Origin: Cloacimonetes bacterium UBA5210
GTDB lineage: Bacteria; Cloacimonadota; Cloacimonadia; Cloacimonadales; Cloacimonadaceae
NCBI GenBank assembly: GCA_002412625.1
Contig: DHVK01000038.1
Coordinates: 1 to 21,763, forward strand
Direction of reading: 5' to 3'
DNA length: 21,763 bases
Positions 16,112-21,763 of the stretch are shown here, in pieces. Each line of letters begins with the position of its first letter. The first letter of the stretch is position 1. The position numbers and the translations under genes are program-made. The notes under the pieces were generated by a model. The model saw nothing but the letters and a program-made list of their open reading frames with translations, did no database searches and was not told the origin of the DNA.

Positions 16112-16941
16112 TCGCTTCCGCAAGTTTGTCCCCACTCCGGCAGCATCTCGTGCAGCAACACTCCGGCGCGTCCGTCTCTGCCACGTTCCACGGAGTATTG
16201 AATCACGCGGGAGATGAACCCGGTGGCCAAGGTTATCGCCTGATCGCGGCCAACCCCCTTCAGAGTATAGGCCAGAACAAGGGTGCTGAAGATGTCTCCG
16301 GTTCCAGTATAGTAGCATGGAATGTGCAGATAGGGGTGGCTTTGCGGCATGGCACCATAGCCGGCTGAATACAGGACAGCGTGTCCTTCCGGCGTCGGTG
16401 TGCTGGTGATGATCACCTCTTTGGCGCCCAGGCTGTGCAGCGCGTCACACAATTCTTGCATAAAGCCGCTCCTGTCTGCCTCATGTGGGTCCAGATCGGC
16501 CAAAAAGCAGGCTTCGGTGAAGTTTGGGCTTATGATATCGGCTTTGGCAATCAGCGCCCGCATGGCCTTGATCATTGAGGGATCGTAACAAGCATAGAGT
16601 TCTCCGTCATCCGCCATCACGGGGTCGATCAAGACCACCGCATCCCCGCCAAACCGATCTATGGCTTTCAGCACTGTCTCCGCTTGCGCCGGATCGCCCA
16701 AAAAGCCGCTATAGATGGCGCTAAACCGCATCTCGAGCTCTTGGTAATGCCGCAAGCTGTCTTTCATGAACTTACTGCTATCCAGAGTTTTATAGCCGGG
16801 GTAGCAGGTGTTTGTGGAGAGCAGCATTCCGGGAAGCGCGCAGACTTCGATCCCAAACTGATACATGATGGGGATGATCGCCATCAGCGAGGTATTGCCG
16901 TATCCGGAGATGTCGTGGATGGCAAGGATTCTTTGGTTCAT
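16108..16941 (-). CDS. pdxK: Pyridoxal/pyridoxamine kinase
   Basis: Ribokinase-fold kinase of 277 residues that phosphorylates pyridoxal, pyridoxamine or pyridoxine to the 5'-phosphate in the salvage pathway. Visible hallmarks are the N-terminal HDISGYGNTSL (9-19), which in this family binds the vitamin, the DPVMADDG segment at 106-113 and the anion hole and catalytic aspartate GTGD at 213-216 (D216). A ThiD/HMP-P kinase is the main alternative, but the Tyr-Gly-Asn N terminus favours the PdxK/PdxY branch. It overlaps both neighbours by four bases (ATGA). PLP from this enzyme would serve tryptophanase encoded nearby, though that gene is transcribed separately. Confidence 0.85.
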   Translation of the reverse strand: MNQRILAIHDISGYGNTSLMAIIPIMYQFGIEVCALPGMLLSTNTCYPGYKTLDSSKFMKDSLRHYQELEMRFSAIYSGFLGDPAQAETVLKAIDRFGGDAVVLIDPVMADDGELYACYDPSMIKAMRALIAKADIISPNFTEACFLADLDPHEADRSGFMQELCDALHSLGAKEVIITSTPTPEGHAVLYSAGYGAMPQSHPYLHIPCYYTGTGDIFSTLVLAYTLKGVGRDQAITLATGFISRVIQYSVERGRDGRAGVLLHEMLPEWGQTCGSE

Positions 16942-17729
16942 GGTTCTGTGGGAAGCCCGATCCTGGTCTCGTAGAGCAGCTTGCCCTCGAGGTCAAAACA
17001 CTGCCACAGAAGATGATCTGCCGCGTGGTGAAGCAGGTTGTAGTGGTGCGTCATTTGGAAAAAGCGGGAATTGGGGTGCTCGGTCTTCCGGTTCCGCAGA
17101 GGTGCCCCTCCACCCCCGGACACAAAATAGTCGATGCCCTGATACTGAAGATGCTCAAAGCTGTGCTCATGTCCGCTGATCACCGCCAGCACCGGGTATT
17201 TGGACAGCAGGGTGGGTAGAAACCAGCTCAGCCCCAGTTCATCGCCATGATATCCGGAACTGAACACGGGATGGTGGATAAACAGCATCAGCGGATGGCT
17301 GGCCTGCTCCAGTTCGGTAAGCAACCACTCATATTGAGCGGAGCCGGGGATGATCTCCAGGTTTGAATCCAGCACGATGAACTGCAGAACATCGGGGATC
17401 GCGACCAAGCTATAATAGCTCTTAGCATTGGGAGTCGGGAAGTTCTTTAGATAAAGCTCCAGATCCCGCTCATGGTTGCCGCGAACCGGGAAAAAGGGTG
17501 CGCGCAGCGGGCGGATAATATCTTTGAATTGATCATACTCTTTCTGCGTTGTGCCTTTTTGGTTCATGTCTCCGGTGAAGACCACCGTGTCGTAATCCAG
17601 GGCTTGCACTTGCCGGATTAGCTGTCTATGCACATCCGGATGCTTGCGGGTGTCGCCATAGATCAGCACTGTGCCAAACAGCCTGCTGATGCTGAAGAGC
17701 AGAAGCAGGAAGATCGGGATATGCCGCAT
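16938..17729 (-). CDS. Exported calcineurin-like metallophosphoesterase
   Basis: Predicted periplasmic or surface phosphoesterase of 263 residues. A signal peptide spans about 1-20 (MRHIPIFLLLLFSISRLFGT). Metal-binding motifs are GDTR with D26, GD at D54, GNHE with N85 and H86, H152/H153, and GHEH with H187 and H189, followed by a YFVSGGGGAPL loop as in purple-acid-phosphatase-like members. The first motif is D-x-R rather than the usual D-x-H. The frame is open 34 codons further upstream into the glycosylase gene, but ATG 17729 overlaps the preceding stop (TGATG) and begins exactly at the signal peptide. A secreted enzyme in an operon otherwise made of cytosolic genes is odd. The substrate is unknown. 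Confidence 0.85.
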   Translation of the reverse strand: MRHIPIFLLLLFSISRLFGTVLIYGDTRKHPDVHRQLIRQVQALDYDTVVFTGDMNQKGTTQKEYDQFKDIIRPLRAPFFPVRGNHERDLELYLKNFPTPNAKSYYSLVAIPDVLQFIVLDSNLEIIPGSAQYEWLLTELEQASHPLMLFIHHPVFSSGYHGDELGLSWFLPTLLSKYPVLAVISGHEHSFEHLQYQGIDYFVSGGGGAPLRNRKTEHPNSRFFQMTHHYNLLHHAADHLLWQCFDLEGKLLYETRIGLPTEP

Positions 17730-18382
17730 CAGAGATTCTCGTATTCTTTCTGAAATGCCTGCAAGTCTTCCCAGGCAGGGCGCTTCCAGTTTGAATTGCG
17801 CAGCAGCGCGGCAGGGTGGTATGTCACCCAAGCGGGGATGCCCATGAAGTCACCGTGGTTTTCACGATGCCAGGTGAGGGTATTGGTATCCCCAAAAAGA
17901 GTTTGTGCTGCCACCAGACCCATCACCAAAAGCAAACGGGGCTGAATGATCTGGATTTGTTCCACCAGATATGGCAAACATGCCAGGCGCTCTTCCTGGC
18001 TGGGGTTGCGGTTTCCTTCAGGACGGCATTTCACGATGTTGGCGATATAGATGTCTTCCCGCTTGATATTGATGGCGGCCAGCATCTTTTCCAGCAGCTG
18101 GCCTGCCGCGCCCACAAAGGGTCTGCCGCTCAGGTTTTCCTGTTCTCCTGGCCCTTCACCGATCAGCATTGCCCGGGCAGCGGGGTTGCCCTCTCCGTAA
18201 ACCAGATTGATGCGTCCCGCGGCCAGAGGACACTTGTTACAATCCGCGTAGGCTGCTTTCAGGGAATCCAGCATTTGCCGTTTATCCGGCACAGCCTCTA
18301 TGTTTACCGGCGCTTGAAACAGCTGCCGGACACCGCTTTGCTTTAGTAGTTCAAGATATTGAATCAGGGCGCGGCGAGACAT
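17729..18382 (-). CDS. Family 4 uracil-DNA glycosylase with [4Fe-4S] cluster
   Basis: DNA repair enzyme that removes uracil from DNA, 217 residues. Cluster ligands C48, C51, C119 and C135 are in the family spacing. Motif A is GEGPGEQEN at 75-83 and the second active-site motif HPAALLRN lies near the C terminus. The first 35 residues are an extension of the kind common in bacterial family 4 enzymes. The start codon overlaps the rpoZ stop by one base (TAATG), indicating coupled translation. Identification is firm; a separate UDG-like family 5 assignment is unlikely because of the motif A glutamate. Confidence 0.92.
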   Translation of the reverse strand: MSRRALIQYLELLKQSGVRQLFQAPVNIEAVPDKRQMLDSLKAAYADCNKCPLAAGRINLVYGEGNPAARAMLIGEGPGEQENLSGRPFVGAAGQLLEKMLAAINIKREDIYIANIVKCRPEGNRNPSQEERLACLPYLVEQIQIIQPRLLLVMGLVAAQTLFGDTNTLTWHRENHGDFMGIPAWVTYHPAALLRNSNWKRPAWEDLQAFQKEYENL

Positions 18383-18816
18383 TATTCATCGTCGTCGTCA
18401 TCATCGTCGAAGTCTTCAAATTCTTCGTCGCGATCTTCGTCGTTGTTGTTTGCAAAGGGATCCTTCACAACCTCAAAGCTATCATACTCACTGGGGTCCT
18501 GTGCCTGGATTTCTTTGACAAACTTGGCAGAGTCGTCGATGGTCTCTTCGCCAAAATCAAGGCCGTCGTCATCATCTTCATACAAGGCTCGTTCTGCGGC
18601 CAATGCCCGCTCTGCTTCTTCAAGCTCAGAGATGTAATCCGGCACTTCGTTTTCGGCAACGTGCTCCATGGCCATAATGGTTATCTTTTCCTCAAATCTG
18701 TTCTTCACAAAGCTGGGGAATTGGTTGATGCGTTGTGCTTCCAGCTTCGAGAGAAGACAGAAGAGGTAGTTCATGTTTACCTTTTCCAGGAATCCTTCGA
18801 TCTTTTCGTTCGTCAT
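18382..18816 (-). CDS. rpoZ: RNA polymerase omega subunit with long acidic tail
   Basis: Predicted omega, which helps fold and bind the beta-prime subunit, 144 residues. The first 60 residues follow omega: a KVNMNYLFCLLSKLEAQRI helix, then EEKITIMAMEHVAENEV matching the conserved 'I-A-L-E-E-I' region. The conserved gmk-rpoZ order supports it: its ATG directly follows the gmk stop, with GAGGAG seven bases upstream. Residues about 62-144 are not part of the usual 60-90 residue omega; they are strongly acidic and end in an Asp/Glu run of eleven residues interrupted only by one Phe. The tail is likely disordered and its role is unknown. Omega homology is weak by eye, so context carries much of the weight. 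Confidence 0.75.
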   Translation of the reverse strand: MTNEKIEGFLEKVNMNYLFCLLSKLEAQRINQFPSFVKNRFEEKITIMAMEHVAENEVPDYISELEEAERALAAERALYEDDDDGLDFGEETIDDSAKFVKEIQAQDPSEYDSFEVVKDPFANNNDEDRDEEFEDFDDDDDDDE

Positions 18817-19440
18817 TTATTGCTCCTCTTGCAAAAATTCTTGCATGGGCTTGTTGTATCTGGTCACGCGGTTTTCTTCCGCTTTGATGATGTTCATCAC
18901 ATCCGTAATGGCTTGTTCAAGATCGTCGTTGATCACCAGATAATCATATTCGGGAATGCAGTTTAGCTCCACTTTCGCGGTATCCAGCCTGCGCTGAATG
19001 TCTTCGGCGCTATCGGTTCCGCGTTTTACCAATCTATCTTTCAGCACTGCCATAGATGGCGGGATAATGAAGATCTTCACATAAGGGATATCCGTGGCGG
19101 CGATCTGTGATGCGCCCTGCACGTCGATATCCATGATCACGTGGCGGGGGAGCTGCAAGCGGCTTTTGATGTAGCTGATCGATGTTCCGTACCAGCTTTT
19201 GCCAAAGACCTTGGCATATTCCAAAAAGTCTCCGCTTTCAATCCGCGTTTCAAAGTCCTGCTCGTTCACAAAGTGATAGTGCACACCGTTTTGTTCTGCT
19301 CCGCGCGGGGCACGGGTGGTATAGCTGATGGAATAATCCACACAGTCCATACGCAGCAGGATCTCGTTCAAAATCGTGCTTTTGCCACCCCCGGAGGGGG
19401 CAGACAGGATGATCAGGAAGCTGCTGCTTTTTTGGATCAA
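18817..19440 (-). CDS. gmk: Guanylate kinase
   Basis: Phosphorylates GMP to GDP with ATP, essential for guanine nucleotides; about 207 residues. The P-loop is APSGGGKST (14-22), and the GMP-binding region has SYTTRAPRGAEQNGVHY and the YGTS segment; the DIDVQG motif follows, then the lid around RLVKRGTDS. The start is uncertain. The frame is open to a TTG at 19488 inside gcvH, while TTG 19440 gives the standard family length and avoids the overlap; neither has an ideal ribosome binding site and no ATG or GTG is available in between. The gene lies between gcvH and rpoZ and is surely co-transcribed with them. Confidence 0.93.
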   Translation of the reverse strand: MIQKSSSFLIILSAPSGGGKSTILNEILLRMDCVDYSISYTTRAPRGAEQNGVHYHFVNEQDFETRIESGDFLEYAKVFGKSWYGTSISYIKSRLQLPRHVIMDIDVQGASQIAATDIPYVKIFIIPPSMAVLKDRLVKRGTDSAEDIQRRLDTAKVELNCIPEYDYLVINDDLEQAITDVMNIIKAEENRVTRYNKPMQEFLQEEQ

Positions 19441-19459
19441 AGAGCTATTACCGGCCTTT

Positions 19460-19840
19460 TTATTCAGGAATAATCTTCTTGTATTCAACGGCGCTCAGCA
19501 GGTTCTCCAGCTCGTCCCTGTTGCTCAGGCGAACTTTGATGATCCAGCCGTCTTCATAGGGGGATTTGTTGATCAAATCAGGGCTGTCTTCCAAGTCTGT
19601 GTTGCGCTCGGTGATCTTTCCCGATACCGGGGAAATCATATCTTCCACCGCTTTCACAGCTTCGATGGAGCCGCAAGGCTCGCCGGAGGACACTTTCATG
19701 CCCACTTCCGGTAGTTCTACAAATACGATGTCGCCCAGTTCATGCTGCGCAAAATCACTGATTCCGATGGTGGCAAGATCGCCATCAACTCTTATCCACT
19801 CGTGGCTTTCTGTATAGAACAGATCATCCTGAATAATCAT
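19460..19840 (-). CDS. gcvH: Glycine cleavage system H protein
   Basis: Lipoyl carrier protein of 126 residues that shuttles the aminomethyl group between P, T and L proteins. The lipoylation site is K63 in the EAVKAVEDM context, and the HEW segment near the N terminus and GDIVFVELPEVG region are typical. The frame is open 12 codons upstream, but ATG 19840 has GGGAG eight bases before it and begins at the family N terminus. No gcvP, gcvT or lpd lies in the window. It is the first gene of the operon running down to 14878; a TTGACA at 19897-19902 has no convincing -10 partner. Confidence 0.93.
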   Translation of the reverse strand: MIIQDDLFYTESHEWIRVDGDLATIGISDFAQHELGDIVFVELPEVGMKVSSGEPCGSIEAVKAVEDMISPVSGKITERNTDLEDSPDLINKSPYEDGWIIKVRLSNRDELENLLSAVEYKKIIPE

Positions 19841-19940
19841 GGTATTCTCCCAGATGTATTTTGTTATTTGAGCCAAGACTCACGAAGCTCACATTATGTC
19901 AAGTGCAAAGTGCCGGCTGCGGCTTCGCGTTTCCCATATA

Positions 19941-19975
19941 GAAACACAAGCACCCCGCAGAGCAGGATGCTTGTG
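19941..19975 (-). terminator. Intrinsic terminator of tryptophanase gene
   Basis: On the minus strand, 15 bases after the tnaA stop, CACAAGCA (19968-19975) pairs perfectly with TGCTTGTG (19945-19952) around a GC-containing loop and is followed by TTTCTATA. It separates tnaA from the gcvH operon. Confidence 0.75.
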
Positions 19976-19989
19976 CAATTGTCCGATGT

Positions 19990-21366
19990 TTACAGTTGTT
20001 CAAAGGTTGAGGTGAAATGGCGCATGATGGGCGCTTCATAGTTGATCTTCAAGCCCTTATAGCTTTCGCGCTTTGCCCAGATTTGTTTCAAGCCCCAAAC
20101 CACCACATCCATGTGATTATTGGTGTACACCCGGCGCGGGATGGCCAGGCGCAAGAGTTCCATGCTAGGGGGGCGTTCCTCGCGGGTCACCGGGTCGCGA
20201 TCGGCCAACACGGTGCCGATCTCTACTCCGCGCACACCTGCTTCCACATACATTGCCACGCCCAGAACTTGTGCCGGATATTGAGTTTGCGGAATCTGGG
20301 GGAAGAAGGCCTTGGCGTCCACATATACCGCGTGACCGCCGATGGGTCTCACGATCGGAATCCCCAGCTCCAATATCTTGTCACCCAAGTATTTGACCTG
20401 AGATATCCGGGCATGCAGATAGTTGTATTCGGTGCCTTCCATCAGTCCGGCAGCCAGGGCGTCCATATCTCTGCCGCTCATCCCGCCATAAGTGAGGTAG
20501 CCTTCAAACAGAATGTTGAAAGTGGCGCATTTGCGGTAAACTTCCAGGCTTTTTAGGGCGATGAAGCCACCGATATTGACGATCGCGTCTTTCTTGGCGC
20601 TCATGGTCATGCCATCGGCATAGCGGAACATTTCTTTCACGATTTCTTTGATGCTTTTCTCCGCATAACCGGCTTCTCGAATCTTGATAAAATAAGCGTT
20701 TTCGGCAAAGCGCGCGGAATCGAAGATCAGCGGGATATTGTGCTTTTGGCACACCGCGGATACCGCTTTGATGTTTTCCATGGAAACAGGCTGTCCGCCA
20801 CCGGTGTTGCAGGTCACGGTGTGAATCACCATCGGGATCGTTTCGGCGCCGTATTGCGCGATGCAGGCTTCCAGCTTGCTGATCTCGATGTTGCCTTTGA
20901 ACGGACGTTCAAGGGTTGGATCGGACGCTTCATCCACCGTGCAATCCACCGGAATCGCACCGCGATACTCGATGTGGCCTTTGGTGGTATCAAAATGGGC
21001 ATTACCGGGTACTATGTCCCCGGCTTTAATGGTTGCCGAAAAGAGTACGTTTTCCGCGGCTCTGCCCTGGTGAGTGGGCAAGACATGCGGGAAACCGAGT
21101 AGATCCCCGATCGTTTGCTTCATCCGCAGAAAGCTGCGGGATCCGGCATAACTCTCGTCTCCGAGCATCATTGCAGACCACTGACGGTCGCTCATGGCAC
21201 CGGTTCCGGAATCGGTGAGCAGATCGATATAAACGTCCTCCGCGGCAAGGTTGAAGAGGTTATATTCCGCCGCTTTGATCTTGGCCGCGCGCTCTTCTCT
21301 GCTCAGTATCTTCAGGTGTTCCACCATTTTGATGCGCCAGGGTTCTGCATAAGGTTGCATGTTCAT
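19990..21366 (-). CDS. tnaA: Tryptophanase (tryptophan indole-lyase)
   Basis: PLP enzyme that splits tryptophan into indole, pyruvate and ammonia, 458 residues. The Schiff-base lysine is K259 in MSAKKDA. Three sites separate tryptophanase from the closely similar tyrosine phenol-lyase, and all read as tryptophanase: F125-D126 in HFDTTKGH (Thr in the phenol-lyase), V381 and I383 in VRGVEIG (Met and Arg in the phenol-lyase), and H450 in RHFT (Phe in the phenol-lyase). The frame is open to a TTG at 21378, but GGAG lies about seven bases before ATG 21366; ATG 21360 is a third option. It is monocistronic here. No tryptophan permease or tnaC-like leader is seen; upstream are an operator-like palindrome and then the foldback repeat. 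Confidence 0.92.
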   Translation of the reverse strand: MNMQPYAEPWRIKMVEHLKILSREERAAKIKAAEYNLFNLAAEDVYIDLLTDSGTGAMSDRQWSAMMLGDESYAGSRSFLRMKQTIGDLLGFPHVLPTHQGRAAENVLFSATIKAGDIVPGNAHFDTTKGHIEYRGAIPVDCTVDEASDPTLERPFKGNIEISKLEACIAQYGAETIPMVIHTVTCNTGGGQPVSMENIKAVSAVCQKHNIPLIFDSARFAENAYFIKIREAGYAEKSIKEIVKEMFRYADGMTMSAKKDAIVNIGGFIALKSLEVYRKCATFNILFEGYLTYGGMSGRDMDALAAGLMEGTEYNYLHARISQVKYLGDKILELGIPIVRPIGGHAVYVDAKAFFPQIPQTQYPAQVLGVAMYVEAGVRGVEIGTVLADRDPVTREERPPSMELLRLAIPRRVYTNNHMDVVVWGLKQIWAKRESYKGLKINYEAPIMRHFTSTFEQL

Positions 21367-21431
21367 TCTTTTCTCCAATTATCTATTTTTATTGTTTATT
21401 TTCATTCAGAAAAACAGAGTCCTGAGCGGGG

Positions 21432-21448
21432 GGATTTGTGTCAAATCC
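21432..21448. promoter_or_regulatory. Operator-like palindrome upstream of tnaA
   Basis: GGATTTG and CAAATCC form a perfect 7-bp inverted repeat with a 3-base centre, 66 to 82 bases before the tnaA start. A TTGACA on the minus strand (21439-21444) lies within it, but no good -10 box follows at 16-18 bases. A repressor or activator site is plausible. Confidence 0.4.
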
Positions 21449-21509
21449 TTTTTGCGCATGAGCCTGCTGGCAGGGGATAAAGCCCGCCGGATCACGTTTC
21501 TCCGGAACC

Positions 21510-21763
21510 GTTTTTCTGTCAGATAGAACCATATAAAGCTGGCGGAGAGTAGTTTTGGGGGTCGAATCCAAGAAACAACTGCGGGGATAACATTAAGCTG
21601 AGCCGGGTGCAAGAGTATCTGTGGAGTTCAAAGCGCATTGACTTTCTATAGCATTACTTCCATATTATGTTGCGCTTTGGACTTCACACAGCGTAATGGC
21701 GGGATATCTTTGTCTGCTAGATTAGAAGGCAATACATAGCTGGGTGCTGATTGACAGAAAAAC
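21510..21763. repeat. Foldback (MITE-like) repeat, right copy, inverted relative to the left copy
   Basis: Bounded by GTTTTTCTGTC at 21510-21520 and GACAGAAAAAC at 21753-21763; the last base of the window is the last base of the terminal repeat. It is 254 bp, one base longer than the left copy owing to an extra C in a C-run. Inner inverted arms lie at 21619-21636 and 21672-21689 and pair better here than in the left copy. The similarity continues on its inner side for about 20 bases (21490-21509). Confidence 0.75.

Noticed and set aside
19990..21366. Tyrosine phenol-lyase assignment for the beta-eliminating lyase
   Set aside because: The discriminating positions read F-D, V/I and H as in tryptophanase, not Thr, Met/Arg and Phe.
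21555..21590. tRNA T-arm-like sequence around GGTCGAATCC in the repeat
   Set aside because: The loop is out of register with a true T-arm and no acceptor, D or anticodon arm could be placed around it.

Overview
The window looks like a near-complete contig from an anaerobic, amino-acid-fermenting diderm of the FCB group, possibly Candidatus Cloacimonadota. This is an inference from three things: a secreted protein with a type IX-like C-terminal YPNPF domain, a tryptophanase, and an Nfn/Stn-like NuoEFG complex that balances NADH, NADPH and ferredoxin. No rRNA, tRNA, CRISPR array, transposase or phage gene was seen. Base composition and codon use look even along the window.

Both ends of the window fall exactly on the outer edge of the same 253-254 bp foldback repeat, in inverted orientation (1-253 and 21510-21763). 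It has 11-bp terminal inverted repeats and an inner pair of inverted arms. A third, truncated copy lies in tandem at 300-465. A contig that stops at the edge of a repeat is the usual sign of a family dispersed through the genome.

Region by region: (1) 471-6149, minus strand: a three-gene operon stnC-stnB-stnA (NuoE-like, NuoF-like, and GltD fused to NuoG-like) with its own promoter candidate and a good intrinsic terminator. It resembles the Sporomusa-type electron-bifurcating transhydrogenase. (2) 6150-6732: a long intergenic region with a palindrome and a possible leader peptide. (3) 6733-10269, plus strand: a 1178-residue protein with two class III cyclase domains, an AAA-type ATPase and TPRs, the layout of animal soluble adenylyl cyclase (sAC). 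(4) 10477-13209, plus: a large secreted protein. (5) 13453-14891, plus: an iron-type alcohol dehydrogenase overlapping a carboxymuconolactone-decarboxylase-fold protein. (6) 14878-19840, minus: a tightly packed eight-gene operon, gcvH, gmk, rpoZ, family 4 uracil-DNA glycosylase, secreted metallophosphoesterase, pyridoxal kinase, HAD phosphatase and a DUF486 membrane protein. (7) 19990-21366, minus: tryptophanase, with its own terminator and an operator-like palindrome upstream.

The genes fit one lifestyle. Tryptophanase releases pyruvate and ammonia from tryptophan using PLP. The pyridoxal kinase and possibly the HAD phosphatase set PLP levels. The Stn-like complex would move electrons from fermentation between NAD(H), NADP(H) and ferredoxin, and the alcohol dehydrogenase could dispose of reducing power. 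The sAC-like protein is the main signalling gene.
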